Assembly (NCBI RefSeq): GCF_010731595.1
Contig: NZ_AP022582.1
Span: 434,001 to 498,000, forward strand
Origin: Mycobacterium seoulense
GTDB lineage: Bacteria; Actinomycetota; Actinomycetes; Mycobacteriales; Mycobacteriaceae
Reading direction: 5' to 3'
DNA: 64,000 nucleotides
Below are positions 19,756 through 28,785 of the stretch, one piece after another (the stretch's first letter is position 1; every line of letters begins with the position of its first letter). A program made the position numbers and the translations under genes. The notes under the pieces are model-generated. The model was not told where the DNA came from. It ran no database searches and was given only the letters and a program-made list of their open reading frames with translations.

Positions 19756-20364
19756 GTGGCGAGAACCCAGCAGCAGCGCCGCGAAGAGACCGTGGGCCGG
19801 CTGCTCGACGCCTGCATCGCCACCATCATCGAGGTCGGGTACGCCCGCGCGTCGGCCGCCGTGATCACCAAGCGCGCGGGGGTCTCCGTGGGTGCCCTGT
19901 TCCGGCACTTCGAAACGATGGGCGACTTCATGGCGGCCACGGCGTCCGAGGTGTTGCGTCGTCAGCTCGAGACGTTCACCAAGCGGGTCGCCGAAATACC
20001 GCCCGATCGGCCGGCGCTCGAGGCCGCCCTGGCGATCCTGCGCGACCTCACCGCCGCCCCGAGCAACGCCGTGCTGTACGAACTGCTGGTCGCCGCGCGC
20101 ACGGACGAAAAGCTCAGGGCCACTTTGCAACACGAGCTTCGCCAGTACTCCACGAAGATTCACGACGCCGCCCGGGCGCTGCCCGGCGCCGAAAGCTTTC
20201 CCGAGGAGACGTTCCCGGTGCTGGTGGCGTTGCTGACCAACGTCTTCGACGGGGCCGCGGTGGTGGAGGGGGTGCTGCCGCAGCCCCAGATCGCCGAGCA
20301 GCGGATTCCGATGCTGATGACGCTGCTGTACGGGGCGGTCCCGGACGCCGGCCGATCGGAATAG
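19756..20364 (+). CDS. TetR-family transcriptional regulator (Rv2912c-like)
   Basis: 202 residues. The N-terminal helix-turn-helix reads VITKRAGVSVGALFRHFETM (about residues 36-55), preceded by a basic N terminus (ARTQQQRREETVGRLLDAC). The C-terminal ligand domain is not informative. It is one base downstream of the D-aminoacylase-like gene and probably controls that operon through the palindrome at 17900. It converges with the D,D-carboxypeptidase gene with no gap. Confidence 0.9.
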   Translation: MARTQQQRREETVGRLLDACIATIIEVGYARASAAVITKRAGVSVGALFRHFETMGDFMAATASEVLRRQLETFTKRVAEIPPDRPALEAALAILRDLTAAPSNAVLYELLVAARTDEKLRATLQHELRQYSTKIHDAARALPGAESFPEETFPVLVALLTNVFDGAAVVEGVLPQPQIAEQRIPMLMTLLYGAVPDAGRSE

Positions 20365-21240
20365 CTAGAGCGAGCCGATGCTGGACTGCGGGTTGAGCGC
20401 GAATCCCCAGTCGAACAACGTGGCCGCCTGGTCCCAATAGCTCGGCCCGCCGGCCTTCACCAGTCCGTACATCATGGCGATGACCAGCCGCCGGCCACCC
20501 CGGGCGGCCGCGCCGACGAATGTCTTGCGGGCGGCGTCGGTGAACCCCGTCTTGCCGCCGATCGCGCCGGGATAGCGCTGCAACAGCTCGTCCTGGTTGG
20601 TGATCGGGTGGTCGCCGTTATCGCCGGGGAACATCGCCGACGGCTCGGCGGTGATCTGGGCGAACACCGGGTTGGCCATCGCGGCGCGGAAGATGACGGC
20701 GAGGTCGTGGGCCGTCGAGGATCCGGATCCGCCGGGCCCGTCCAGCCCGGACGGCGTGGCGGCATGGGTGCTCGTCGCGCCGAGCGAGGCGGCCTTGGCG
20801 TTCATCTTCGCGACCGTCGCCTCGGGGCCGCCCAGCAGGTGCGCCAGCGTGTTGGCGGCGTCGTTGCCCGAGACCAGCAGCAGGCCGTCCAGCAGTTGGC
20901 GAGCGGTGTAGAGATGGCCCGGTTTGACGCCGACGCAGTTGCACTCCACCTGCGTGTCGGCGGTATCGGCGACCACGGTGGAGTCCAGGCTGACCTGGTC
21001 GAGGGTCACCAACGCCAGCAGCACCTTGATGGTGCTCGCGGGCGGGTGGGCCACATTCTGGTCGCGGCCGGCGAGCACCTGACCGCTGTCGAGGTCGGCC
21101 ACGATCCAGGTCTGAGCGGGGCCGTCCGGGATCGGCACCGAGCCGACCGGCTGCATGCTGTCGGCCAGGGAAGTGGGGGCGGTGACACCACACGCCCCGA
21201 CCGCGAGCAGGGCCGCGGCTGCGGCCATGACCTTGCGCAT
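20365..21240 (-). CDS. dacB2: D-alanyl-D-alanine carboxypeptidase, low-molecular-weight PBP (Rv2911-like)
   Basis: 291 residues from ATG 21240, identical in length to Rv2911. An N-terminal signal with a lipobox-like end (LLAVGAC) precedes the penicillin-binding domain. The three catalytic motifs are STIK (in PPASTIKVLLAL), SGN (in LLVSGNDAANT) and KTG (in IGGKTGFTD). The enzyme trims the terminal D-alanine of peptidoglycan stem peptides on the outer face of the membrane. I rejected a longer upstream start because it runs through the opposing promoter. Confidence 0.93.
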   Translation of the reverse strand: MRKVMAAAAALLAVGACGVTAPTSLADSMQPVGSVPIPDGPAQTWIVADLDSGQVLAGRDQNVAHPPASTIKVLLALVTLDQVSLDSTVVADTADTQVECNCVGVKPGHLYTARQLLDGLLLVSGNDAANTLAHLLGGPEATVAKMNAKAASLGATSTHAATPSGLDGPGGSGSSTAHDLAVIFRAAMANPVFAQITAEPSAMFPGDNGDHPITNQDELLQRYPGAIGGKTGFTDAARKTFVGAAARGGRRLVIAMMYGLVKAGGPSYWDQAATLFDWGFALNPQSSIGSL

Positions 21241-21248
21241 GGGCCGAA

Positions 21249-21254
21249 AGTCTA
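21249..21254 (-). promoter_or_regulatory. Candidate -10 box (TAGACT) of dacB2-like gene
   Basis: On the minus strand TAGACT ends 8 nt before ATG 21240, with no ribosome binding site between, so this transcript may be leaderless. It shares a 58-bp divergent gap with the promoter of the NTF2-like gene. Confidence 0.4.
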
Positions 21255-21285
21255 ACTTCCGGGCCTGTCCGACGCCGATTTTCAG

Positions 21286-21291
21286 TACTGT
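21286..21291 (+). promoter_or_regulatory. Candidate -10 box (TACTGT) of the NTF2-like gene
   Basis: TACTGT ends 7 nt before ATG 21299 without a Shine-Dalgarno sequence, a leaderless arrangement. The divergent partner promoter lies about 32 bp away, so the two may compete or share a regulator. Confidence 0.45.
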
Positions 21292-21298
21292 CCGATGC

Positions 21299-21718
21299 AT
21301 GTTGAGCCTGGCCGAGATTTCCGACCGCTTAGAGATCCAGCAGCTTCTGGTGGACTATTCCACCGCCATTGACCAGCGCCGATTCGACGACCTGGACAGG
21401 GTTTTCACAGGAGACGCGTACATCGACTACACCGCGCTCGGGGGCATCGAGGGCCACTACCCGGAGGTCAAGAAGTGGCTGTCGGAGGTGCTGCCGAACT
21501 TCCCGGTGTACGCGCACATGCTGGGCAACTTCTCGGTGCGCATCGACGGGGACCAGGCCTCGTCGCGGGTGATCTGCTTCAACCCGATGGTGCTCGGCGG
21601 CGACAAGGATCAGGTGCTGTTCTGCGGGCTCTGGTACGACGACGAGTTCGTCCGCACCCCCGAGGGCTGGCGGATGACCCGCCGGGTCGAGTCCAAGGTC
21701 TTCCAGAAGGTCATGTAG
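21299..21718 (+). CDS. NTF2-like (SnoaL) small protein (Rv2910c-like)
   Basis: 139 residues. The pattern [40 protein letters not shown] is typical of the SnoaL/NTF2-like cone fold used by small isomerases, dehydratases and binding proteins. [11 protein letters not shown] closes the fold. It lies between dacB2 and rpsP as in M. tuberculosis Rv2910c. No catalytic role can be assigned. Confidence 0.85.
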   Translation: MLSLAEISDRLEIQQLLVDYSTAIDQRRFDDLDRVFTGDAYIDYTALGGIEGHYPEVKKWLSEVLPNFPVYAHMLGNFSVRIDGDQASSRVICFNPMVLGGDKDQVLFCGLWYDDEFVRTPEGWRMTRRVESKVFQKVM

Positions 21719-21874
21719 GCCGCGATAAGCGGCCGCCTCTCCCGAGATTGCCGTCATGGCTGTGCCTTGCGCCCCGAACACGACCACGACGGCAATCTGG
21801 GCGACGACCGGCGACCCGCGGCGCCCGGCTTCGCCGCGCTTGGGATCGCCGCGATTTCTGGCGGGGCGGCCTGT

Positions 21875-21885
21875 TCTGGCACAAT
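21875..21885 (+). promoter_or_regulatory. rpsP promoter element TCTGGCACAAT
   Basis: This 11-mer is identical to the one before rplS (25167-25177), and its end (CACAAT) would serve as -10 box. Transcription would start near 21892, leaving a leader of about 120 nt before rpsP. The leader can form a hairpin with AGCGAT and ATCGCT arms (21902-21918). Confidence 0.5.
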
Positions 21886-22011
21886 GGGCGGCTGTCCGCC
21901 GAGCGATCACGCATCGCTTCGTGGTCAGACACGCGAGGCAAAACCGGATCCGGGCATCCCGCCCGCATCGCTGAATTGCAGCGTGACACACACAGGAGAA
22001 TTCGCTTAACC

Positions 22012-22542
22012 ATGGCTGTGAAGATCAAGCTCACCCGGCTTGGCAAGATCCGCAATCCCCAGTACCGCATCGCCGTCGCCGACGCGCGGACGCGGCGCGA
22101 CGGTCGCTCCATCGAGGTCATCGGGCGCTACCACCCGAAGGAAGACCCGAGCCTGATCGAGATCAACTCCGAGCGCGCCCAGTACTGGCTGTCCGTGGGT
22201 GCCCAGCCCACCGAGCCCGTCCTCAAGCTGCTGAAGATCACCGGTGACTGGCAGAAGTTCAAGGGTCTGCCCGGCGCCGAAGGGCGCTTGAAGGTCGCGC
22301 CGCCCAAGCCCAGCAAGCTCGAGCTGTTCAACGCCGCGCTGGCCGAGGCCGAGGGCGGTCCCACCACCGAGGCGGCGAAGCCGAAGAAGAAGTCGCCGGC
22401 GAAGAAGGCCGCGAAGGCGGCCGAGCCGAAGGCCGCCGAGCCGGAGGCCGCCGAGACCCCTGCGGAGACCGCCGCTGAGGCCGCGCCCGCCGAGGCGGCT
22501 GCCGAGGCCGGCGAGCAGGCCACGCCGAGCGCCGAGAGCTGA
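22012..22542 (+). CDS. rpsP: 30S ribosomal protein S16
   Basis: 176 residues, about twice the usual S16 length. The S16 domain is the first ~85 residues ([20 protein letters not shown], then [20 protein letters not shown]). The rest is a Lys/Ala/Glu-rich low-complexity tail ([14 protein letters not shown]...), which mycobacterial S16 proteins are known to carry. S16 is an assembly protein of the 30S body. The AGGAGA site is 13 nt from the ATG, unusually far. It heads the rpsP-khpA-rimM-trmD operon. Confidence 0.97.
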   Translation: MAVKIKLTRLGKIRNPQYRIAVADARTRRDGRSIEVIGRYHPKEDPSLIEINSERAQYWLSVGAQPTEPVLKLLKITGDWQKFKGLPGAEGRLKVAPPKPSKLELFNAALAEAEGGPTTEAAKPKKKSPAKKAAKAAEPKAAEPEAAETPAETAAEAAPAEAAAEAGEQATPSAES

Positions 22543-22547
22543 CCGAC

Positions 22548-22790
22548 GTGAGCACGGTCGTCGTTGACGCGGTGGAGCACCTGGTCCGTGGGATTGTCGA
22601 CAATCCCGACGATGTCCGGGTGGACCTGGTGACCAGCCGCCGCGGCCGAACTGTCGAGGTCCACGTCCACCCCGACGACTTGGGCAAGGTGATCGGCCGC
22701 GGCGGACGCACCGCGACCGCCCTGCGCACGCTGGTTGCCGGCATCGGTGGCCGCGGCATCCGCGTCGACGTGGTGGACACCGACCAGTAG
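22548..22790 (+). CDS. khpA: KH-domain RNA-binding protein KhpA
   Basis: 80 residues from GTG 22548, five bases after rpsP. The KH core has the GXXG loop in [16 protein letters not shown], followed by the short VDVVDTDQ end. KhpA binds RNA as a homodimer or with KhpB and affects cell division and small RNA functions in other Gram-positive bacteria. It matches Rv2908c in size and place. Confidence 0.95.
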   Translation: MSTVVVDAVEHLVRGIVDNPDDVRVDLVTSRRGRTVEVHVHPDDLGKVIGRGGRTATALRTLVAGIGGRGIRVDVVDTDQ

Positions 22791-22807
22791 CCGCTGATGG
22801 AACTCCG

Positions 22808-23329
22808 TTGGAGTTGACCGTCGGGCGCGTCGCGAAAGCGCACGGAATCGGCGGCGAGGTCGTCGTCGAAATCCGCACCGACGACCCCGGCGCCCGGTTT
22901 GCGCCGGGTAACACCTTGCGCGGCAAGGTATCCCGCGGCGGTGGGGAACGCGACTTCGTCGTCGAGAGCGCGCGCGAACACGGTGGGCGCATGCTGGTGC
23001 GATTGGCGGGGGTGGCCGACCGTGACGCCGCCGACGCGCTGCGCGGCACCGTGTTCGTCGTCGATTCCGAGGATCTGCCCCCGATCGACGAGCCGGACAC
23101 CTACTACGACCACCAGCTCGAAGGGCTGCACGTCCGGACGACGGCCGGCCAGGACGTCGGCGTCGTCGCCGAGGTGCTGCACACCGCCGGCGGCGAATTG
23201 CTCGCCGTGCGCCGAGGCGACGGCGGCGAGGTGCTGGTGCCGTTCGTCGGCGCGATCGTCACGTCGGTGTCGCTCGACGACGCCGCGGTGGAGATCGATC
23301 CCCCCGAGGGCCTGCTGGACCTGGCATGA
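22808..23329 (+). CDS. rimM: Ribosome maturation factor RimM
   Basis: 173 residues from TTG 22808 ([20 protein letters not shown]). The N-terminal RimM domain and the C-terminal PRC-barrel ([20 protein letters not shown]) are both complete. RimM binds S19 and helps mature the 30S head. A six-codon mini frame, ATG 22797 to TGA 22817 (MELRWS), overlaps the TTG and could couple initiation. It overlaps trmD by four bases. Confidence 0.95.
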   Translation: MELTVGRVAKAHGIGGEVVVEIRTDDPGARFAPGNTLRGKVSRGGGERDFVVESAREHGGRMLVRLAGVADRDAADALRGTVFVVDSEDLPPIDEPDTYYDHQLEGLHVRTTAGQDVGVVAEVLHTAGGELLAVRRGDGGEVLVPFVGAIVTSVSLDDAAVEIDPPEGLLDLA

Positions 23330-24024
23330 GGATCGACGTCGTCACCATCTTCCCGGCCTTCCTGGACCCGCTGCGCCAATCGTTGCCGGGCAAGGCGATT
23401 CAATCGGGCGTGGTCGACCTGCGGGTGCACGACCTGCGCCGGTGGACGCACGACGTGCATCGCTCGGTCGACGACGCGCCCTATGGTGGTGGCCCCGGGA
23501 TGGTGATGAAGGCCCCGGTGTGGGGCGAAGCGTTGGACGAAATCTGTTCGGAGCGAACACTTTTAGTTGTCCCCACGCCCGCCGGTAAGTTGTTCACCCA
23601 GGCCGATGCCCAGCGCTGGAGCACCGAGGAGCACCTGGTGTTCGCGTGCGGCCGCTACGAGGGGATCGACCAGCGGGTCATCGACGACGCCGCCCGGCGG
23701 ATGCGCGTCGAGGAAGTCTCGATCGGCGACTATGTCCTGCCGGGCGGGGAGTCGGCGGCGGTGGTGATGATCGAAGCCGTGGTGCGCCTGCTCGAGGGAG
23801 TGCTCGGCAATCCGGCGTCGCACCGGCAGGATTCGCACTCGCCGGCCCTGGACCGGCTGCTGGAGGGACCCAGCTACACCCGGCCACCGAGCTGGCGCGG
23901 GTTCGACGTTCCCGAGGTGCTGTTATCCGGCGACCACGCGCGCGTCGCGGCCTGGCGCCGGGAGGTTTCGCTGCAGCGCACCCGCGACCGCCGCCCGGAA
24001 CTGCTGGACCCGCAACCGGATTAG
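23326..24024 (+). CDS. trmD: tRNA (guanine-N1)-methyltransferase TrmD
   Basis: 232 residues. SAM-knot motifs are [13 protein letters not shown] and [21 protein letters not shown] ([11 protein letters not shown]). The start [16 protein letters not shown] is typical. TrmD methylates G37 of tRNAs with a G36, preventing frameshifts. Coupled to rimM by an ATGA overlap. Its stop overlaps that of lppW on the opposite strand. Confidence 0.97.
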   Translation: MRIDVVTIFPAFLDPLRQSLPGKAIQSGVVDLRVHDLRRWTHDVHRSVDDAPYGGGPGMVMKAPVWGEALDEICSERTLLVVPTPAGKLFTQADAQRWSTEEHLVFACGRYEGIDQRVIDDAARRMRVEEVSIGDYVLPGGESAAVVMIEAVVRLLEGVLGNPASHRQDSHSPALDRLLEGPSYTRPPSWRGFDVPEVLLSGDHARVAAWRREVSLQRTRDRRPELLDPQPD

Positions 24025-24989
24025 AGCCCGCGCCGCAGCGGGTCGATGCGGCCCTCGGGAAATATCGTCTTGACCGCCCGGGTGATGGTGTCGCGGGCGG
24101 TGGCGTCGTCGGAGGGCTGCAGGGACTGCACCACCATGATGTAGCGGCGGTCCGCGCCGATCACACCGGTCGACAGGTGCATCCAATCGCTGCCGATGCA
24201 GCACATCCAGCCCTGCTTGACCGCCACCGGTTCGGCATACAGCCCGTCGGGGATGCCGAAGCGCTGCGGGTAACCGTCGAGCCCGGTGGGGGTGGACTGG
24301 GACAGGTCGTCGACGATGACCCTCGCCTTGTCGGCCGGCAGCCCTCCCGACCCGTCGAGCAGCATCTCGTAATAGCGGATCAGGTCGGTCATCGAGCTCA
24401 TGGTGTTCCACCAGCGTCCGTCGCTGGGCGGCGTGGTCGACGTGAGCCCGTACCGCGCCGCGACCGCGGTGATGATCGCGTTCTCGCCGCCCTGGCCCCA
24501 GAACCTCTCCGCGGCGCCGTCGTCGGATGACTGCAACATGATGTCCAACGCCTGGCGGTCGGCCGCGCTCAGCGCCGCCTTGCCCTCGGATTCGTGGAGC
24601 AGCAGGTCGTCGGCGATGAACAGCTTGGCCACCGAGGCGGTGCCGATGACCTGGCTGTTGCCGGTGGAGACCAGCTGGTGGGTTTTGCGATCGAGAATCG
24701 CCACCGACAGGGCGGCTCCGACGGCCGCGGCCTCGTCGGTCGCCTGCTGCACCCGCGCCTGCAGGCCCACGGGGCCCGCGCCGGCCGGTTGCGGCTCGGC
24801 CTGCGTGGGCTTGACCGCCTCGAGCATCAGCTCCGCCAACTGGGGGGTCGGCTGGCGCAGACCGCGGTCCGGCGTGACATACACGGGCAGGTTGTAGGCC
24901 TTGGCCTGGACCTTCGCCTCGCACCCGGCAGCCACCACCAACGCCACCGCCGCGGTGGCGGTGAGCAAAAACAGCGGCCGGACGCGCAT
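24021..24989 (-). CDS. lppW: Lipoprotein LppW, beta-lactamase-like fold
   Basis: 322 residues from ATG 24989 behind AGGAGAGG. The signal peptide ends in the lipobox LVVAAGC, so it is probably anchored in the membrane by Cys24 or so. The mature part has serine-hydrolase features: SVAK (in [14 protein letters not shown]), SDD (in [13 protein letters not shown]) and a KTG-like KQG (in VKQGWMCC). The family resembles class A beta-lactamases, but the KTG box is altered, so activity is uncertain. It converges on trmD and diverges from rplS. Confidence 0.9.
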   Translation of the reverse strand: MRVRPLFLLTATAAVALVVAAGCEAKVQAKAYNLPVYVTPDRGLRQPTPQLAELMLEAVKPTQAEPQPAGAGPVGLQARVQQATDEAAAVGAALSVAILDRKTHQLVSTGNSQVIGTASVAKLFIADDLLLHESEGKAALSAADRQALDIMLQSSDDGAAERFWGQGGENAIITAVAARYGLTSTTPPSDGRWWNTMSSMTDLIRYYEMLLDGSGGLPADKARVIVDDLSQSTPTGLDGYPQRFGIPDGLYAEPVAVKQGWMCCIGSDWMHLSTGVIGADRRYIMVVQSLQPSDDATARDTITRAVKTIFPEGRIDPLRRGL

Positions 24990-25166
24990 TCCTCTCCTAC
25001 GGTGTGACAATCTGCTCGAGCGGGGCCCGGATTGCGCCATCCGCCCCGGCCGTGCCGCCGAGGTGCGGAGAGCGCGTTCCAACCCAGCTCATATGTACCA
25101 TTCACCAGCCATTTCGGCGCGCTGCAAACCGCCTCCGATCCTGTGATTTTCGTGGCAAGCGTCCCG

Positions 25167-25177
25167 TCTGGCACAAT
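25167..25177 (+). promoter_or_regulatory. rplS promoter element TCTGGCACAAT
   Basis: Identical 11-mer to that before rpsP. With CACAAT as -10 box, transcription would begin near 25184, about 150 nt before the rplS ATG. Confidence 0.5.
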
Positions 25178-25183
25178 TGACCA

Positions 25184-25334
25184 GTTGTCTCCAGCGGTAG
25201 CAGGCCGGCCGGGCCGCTTCTCGCCTGCTGCGAGATACGCGCAAGTTGCCCAAAACCATCGGCTTGGCGACCGCCTCACACCCCAGGTGAGGGCTGTTGC
25301 CGCAGGCCGCGACTGCAAGGAAGTGTCTTCTGCG
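25184..25334 (+). promoter_or_regulatory. Long structured 5' leader of rplS
   Basis: About 150 nt of predicted untranslated leader. It holds a two-part hairpin at 25199-25229 (AGCAGGC with GCCTGCT, and CGGCC-G-GGCCG inside) and a second at 25274-25292 (CCTCAC with GTGAGG). No terminator-like U-run is seen. It could be a site of autogenous control by L19, an inference. Confidence 0.4.
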
Positions 25335-25676
25335 ATGAACCGCCTGGACTTCGTCGACCAAGCGTCGCTGCGCGACGACATCCCGGTTTTCGGCCCGGGC
25401 GACACCATCAACGTGCACGTCAAGGTCATCGAGGGCGCCAAGGAGCGCATCCAGGTGTTCAAGGGCGTGGTGATCCGCCGCCAGGGCGGAGGAATCCGCG
25501 AGACCTTCACCGTGCGCAAGGAGAGCTACGGCGTCGGCGTCGAGCGGACCTTCCCGGTGCATTCGCCGAACATCGACCACATCGAGGTGGTGACCCGTGG
25601 CGATGTCCGCCGCGCCAAGCTCTACTACCTGCGCGAGCTCCGCGGCAAGAAGGCCAAGATCAAGGAAAAGCGCTGA
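25335..25676 (+). CDS. rplS: 50S ribosomal protein L19
   Basis: 113 residues from ATG 25335 behind AAGGAAG. The full L19 fold is present: [48 protein letters not shown], and the basic end [21 protein letters not shown]19 lies at the 30S-50S interface. It is transcribed with a long leader and followed by lepB, which has its own promoter. Confidence 0.98.
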   Translation: MNRLDFVDQASLRDDIPVFGPGDTINVHVKVIEGAKERIQVFKGVVIRRQGGGIRETFTVRKESYGVGVERTFPVHSPNIDHIEVVTRGDVRRAKLYYLRELRGKKAKIKEKR

Positions 25677-25733
25677 GCCGGGACGGCCGGGCGACAGTTC
25701 CGGTCGGTTTACAGCGCCACAATCTGGCCTGGC

Positions 25734-25739
25734 TACTCT
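25734..25739 (+). promoter_or_regulatory. Candidate -10 box (TACTCT) of lepB, leaderless
   Basis: TACTCT ends 6 nt before the GTG of lepB. A TTTACA at 25708-25713 could be a -35 element but the 20-bp spacer is long. There is no ribosome binding site. Confidence 0.5.
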
Positions 25740-25745
25740 GATCTC

Positions 25746-26636
25746 GTGACCGATCCCACGGACTCACCTGAGCCCCAGTCCGCCCAGTCAGAGCCGAAGG
25801 TCTCCACCCGCATCCCGGACACGCCCGAAGGCGAATCGCCGACCGCGGCCGCGCCGGTCCCCGAACCGGAAAACGCGCCCGAGGCAGGCGCGCCGGAACG
25901 CACCAAACGATCCGCGCTGCGGGAATTCGCGCTGCTGGCCGTGATCGCGGTGGGCCTCTACTACGTCATGTTGACGTTCGTGGCCCGGCCCTACCTGATC
26001 CCGTCGGAGTCGATGGAGCCGACGCTGCACGGATGCGCCGGCTGCGTCGGTGACCGGATCATGGTCGACAAGGTGAGCTATCGCTTCGGCGCACCGCGGC
26101 CCGGTGACGTCATCGTGTTCAAGGGACCGCCCTCCTGGAACCTCGGTTACAAGTCGATCCGGTCCAACAACACCGTGCTGCACTGGGTGCAGGACGCGTT
26201 GTCCTTCATCGGCTTCGTGCCCCCCGACGAGAACGACCTGGTCAAGCGCGTCATCGCCGTCGGTGGGCAGACGGTGCAGTGCCGGGCCGACACCGGTTTG
26301 ACGGTCGACGGCAAGCCGCTCAAGGAGCCTTACCTGGACCCGGCCACCATGATGGCCGACCCGTCGGTGTACCCGTGCCTGGGCAGCGAGTTCGGGCCGG
26401 TCACCGTCCCGCAGGGGCGGCTGTGGGTGATGGGCGACAATCGGACCCACTCCGCGGATTCCCGTGCCCACTGCACCAGCGTCCCGGCCGAGGCGCTCAA
26501 AGGGGTGCTGTGCACGGGTGATCCGGCGTCGGGAACGGTCCCGGTGTCCAATGTGATCGGCAAAGCGAGGTTCATCGTGTGGCCGCCGGGGCGGTGGGGC
26601 GGCGTGTCCTCGGTGAACCCACAACAGCATCCGTAG
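25746..26636 (+). CDS. lepB: Type I signal peptidase LepB
   Basis: 296 residues. A disordered acidic cytoplasmic N terminus (~60 residues) leads to one membrane helix ([19 protein letters not shown]). The catalytic serine is in [11 protein letters not shown] and the lysine in [14 protein letters not shown]; box E is [12 protein letters not shown]. The active site faces outside and removes signal peptides of Sec and Tat substrates. It is next to rnhB, as in Rv2903c-Rv2902c. Confidence 0.97.
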   Translation: MTDPTDSPEPQSAQSEPKVSTRIPDTPEGESPTAAAPVPEPENAPEAGAPERTKRSALREFALLAVIAVGLYYVMLTFVARPYLIPSESMEPTLHGCAGCVGDRIMVDKVSYRFGAPRPGDVIVFKGPPSWNLGYKSIRSNNTVLHWVQDALSFIGFVPPDENDLVKRVIAVGGQTVQCRADTGLTVDGKPLKEPYLDPATMMADPSVYPCLGSEFGPVTVPQGRLWVMGDNRTHSADSRAHCTSVPAEALKGVLCTGDPASGTVPVSNVIGKARFIVWPPGRWGGVSSVNPQQHP

Positions 26637-26638
26637 CC

Positions 26639-27433
26639 ATGGCCACGACGTGGCCGCCGCGGACGGTGATCCGCAAATCGTCGGGGTTGCGCACCCTGGA
26701 ATCCGCGCTGTACCGCAGCGGTCTGGGGCCGGTCGCCGGCGTCGACGAAGTCGGCCGCGGCGCCTGCGCGGGCCCGCTGGTGGTGGCGGCCTGCGTGCTC
26801 GGGCCGGGACGGCTGGAAAGCCTTGCCGCACTTGATGATTCGAAGAAGCTGACCGAGGGCGCCCGGGAGAAGTTGTTCCCGCTGATCCGTCGTTACGCGC
26901 TGGCCTACCACGTGGTGTTCATCCCGCCGGCCGAGGTGGACCGGCGCGGCGTGCACGTCGCCAACATCGAAGGCATGCGCCGCGCCGTGGCGGGCCTGTC
27001 GCTGCGGCCGGGCTATGTGCTCAGCGACGGGTTCCGGGTGCCGGGGCTGCCGGTGCCGTCGCTGCCGGTCATCGGCGGGGACGCGGTGGCGGCGTGCATC
27101 GCCGCGGCCAGCGTGCTGGCGAAGGTCAGCCGGGACCGGCTGATGGTCGCCATGGACGCCGATCACCCCGGGTACGGTTTCGCCGAGCACAAGGGCTACA
27201 GCACGCCGGCGCACAGCGCCGCGCTCACCCAGCTCGGTCCCTGCCCCGAACACCGGCATTCGTTCATCAACGTGCGGCGCGTGGCCATCGGGTCAGGAGC
27301 GTCCGGCGGCCGCGTGGTGGCCGAATGCAGACCGGACCCGCCGGCCGCCCGCGGCGGATATGGTGAGGAAAGATGGAGCCAGGATTCCCCGAGCGGAACG
27401 CCGGGGAAGTGTTTCTCCGAGAAGGACGTCTGA
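26639..27433 (+). CDS. rnhB: Ribonuclease HII
   Basis: 264 residues from ATG 26639, two bases after the lepB stop, the same length as Rv2902c. The catalytic carboxylates are in [23 protein letters not shown] and [11 protein letters not shown]. The last ~35 residues form a polar tail. RNase HII nicks 5' of ribonucleotides in DNA and RNA-DNA hybrids. A longer start inside lepB is possible but overlaps needlessly. Confidence 0.96.
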   Translation: MATTWPPRTVIRKSSGLRTLESALYRSGLGPVAGVDEVGRGACAGPLVVAACVLGPGRLESLAALDDSKKLTEGAREKLFPLIRRYALAYHVVFIPPAEVDRRGVHVANIEGMRRAVAGLSLRPGYVLSDGFRVPGLPVPSLPVIGGDAVAACIAAASVLAKVSRDRLMVAMDADHPGYGFAEHKGYSTPAHSAALTQLGPCPEHRHSFINVRRVAIGSGASGGRVVAECRPDPPAARGGYGEERWSQDSPSGTPGKCFSEKDV

Positions 27434-27437
27434 ACAG

Positions 27438-27743
27438 ATGAGTGCCGAGGATCTCGAAAAGTACGAAACCGAGATGGAGCTCTCGCTGTACCGCGAATAC
27501 AAGGACATCGTCGGCCAGTTCAGCTACGTGGTGGAAACCGAGCGGCGCTTCTACCTGGCCAACAGCGTGGAGATGGTGCCGCGCAACGCCGACGGAGAGG
27601 TGTACTTCGAGCTGCGACTGTCCGACGCCTGGGTGTGGGACATGTACCGGCCGGCGCGCTTCGTCAAGCAGGTGCGGGTCGTGACGTTCAAGGACGTCAA
27701 CATCGAAGAGGTCGAGAAGCCCGAGTTGCGGCTGCCCGAGTAG
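27438..27743 (+). CDS. DUF2469 protein (Rv2901c-like)
   Basis: 101 residues from ATG 27438, four bases after rnhB, behind GAAGGAC. The sequence (MSAEDLEKYETEMELSLYRE, then YKDIVGQFSYVVETERRFYLAN) is the actinobacterial DUF2469 family, small acidic cytoplasmic proteins of unknown role that sit beside rnhB throughout the group. No catalytic motif is seen. Confidence 0.93.
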   Translation: MSAEDLEKYETEMELSLYREYKDIVGQFSYVVETERRFYLANSVEMVPRNADGEVYFELRLSDAWVWDMYRPARFVKQVRVVTFKDVNIEEVEKPELRLPE

Positions 27744-27749
27744 CCGTGG

Positions 27750-28529
27750 CTAGCCCTCCGCCGGAGGCGCCTTCTCCTCCGGGGCCGGCAGTGCGCCGCG
27801 TCTCTCGATGACCTCCCGCGCCACGTCGGCCAGCTTGATGTTCAGTGATTGGGAGTGGCGCCGCAGCAGGTCGAAAGCCTGCTCCTCGGTCATCTCGTGC
27901 AGCAGCATCAACATGCCGACCGCCTTGCCGATCTCGCGGTTGCTCAACAGCCCCCGTCGCAGGCTGCTGGCGTCCTCGCCTTTGGCGACCGCGTTGATGG
28001 CCACGCTGGCGAACGCCGCCAGCAGCGCCGCGCTCCCGGCCGCCTCGGCGTCGAACACGTTGGCGGTGTCGCTGAACAGGTTGAGCGCGGCGCCTTTGCG
28101 CTTGTCGACCAGCAGCCGAAAGCCCATCGCCCCGCGCACCGGGGTTTCGGCCAGCAGGATCTTCGACAGCTTGGGCCACAGCGACGGCGTGGTGAGGTCC
28201 GGCTCGATCTGCGGCGTTTCCTCCTCGATCGCGTCGATGCAGGGTCCGTCACCGGAACGCCGTTCCAGCTCGTCGATCTGCTGCGCCAAGCGGTCGCTCG
28301 CGCCCACGGTGACGTAGCGGTCGCCGTCGCGCAGCAACAGGCTGGCGTGGTCGCAGCCGGGGACGACCAGGGTGGCGGCGATGCAGATGGCGGCATACAT
28401 CTGGCCGGCGTCCGACCCCTGATAGATGATCTCGGCCAGCGCGGCGAATACGGTCCCCGGGTCGGCTTTCTCCCCGCCGGGCGTCGGACCGCCACCGGCC
28501 GTCGATTCGTCCCCCATGCTGTGCCTCAT
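27750..28529 (-). CDS. GAF-ANTAR regulator
   Basis: About 259 residues from ATG 28529 (an ATG at 28517 is also possible). The N-terminal part (from AALAEIIYQGSDAGQMYAAI) is a GAF sensor domain. The C-terminal ANTAR domain (LLSNREIGKAVGMLMLLHEM, EEQAFDLLRRHSQSLNIKLA) binds RNA and acts as an antiterminator in known members. In M. tuberculosis fdhF occupies this place. The partner RNA would need a two-hairpin ANTAR site, which I did not identify nearby. The 256 bp to the next gene hold no further gene. Confidence 0.9.
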   Translation of the reverse strand: MRHSMGDESTAGGGPTPGGEKADPGTVFAALAEIIYQGSDAGQMYAAICIAATLVVPGCDHASLLLRDGDRYVTVGASDRLAQQIDELERRSGDGPCIDAIEEETPQIEPDLTTPSLWPKLSKILLAETPVRGAMGFRLLVDKRKGAALNLFSDTANVFDAEAAGSAALLAAFASVAINAVAKGEDASSLRRGLLSNREIGKAVGMLMLLHEMTEEQAFDLLRRHSQSLNIKLADVAREVIERRGALPAPEEKAPPAEG

Positions 28530-28785
28530 TTCCTGCGCAGTCGCAGTCTGACCCGCGTTCGATCGCCGTCGATTATCGGTCCTCCGTGCGAGCCTCACAC
28601 GCTGTTCGGTGCGATTGCGACGAAATGTACGCCCTCGGCCGGCGCCGCTGGCCGGGAAGGCATCCGCCGACAATACGGGTCCGCGCGCGTCCAGCGGCGA
28701 CGACTGCCGGTGCCCCGCGGTGGCCCAAGCGGTGATGTTTCCCACCCGTGGTTTCGGCGAGCCCCTGGCGGGCTAGAGCCTTGGG

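Noticed and set aside
25184..25334. A known riboswitch class in the rplS leader
   Set aside because: The hairpins do not match any riboswitch consensus I can recognise; listed only as a structured leader.
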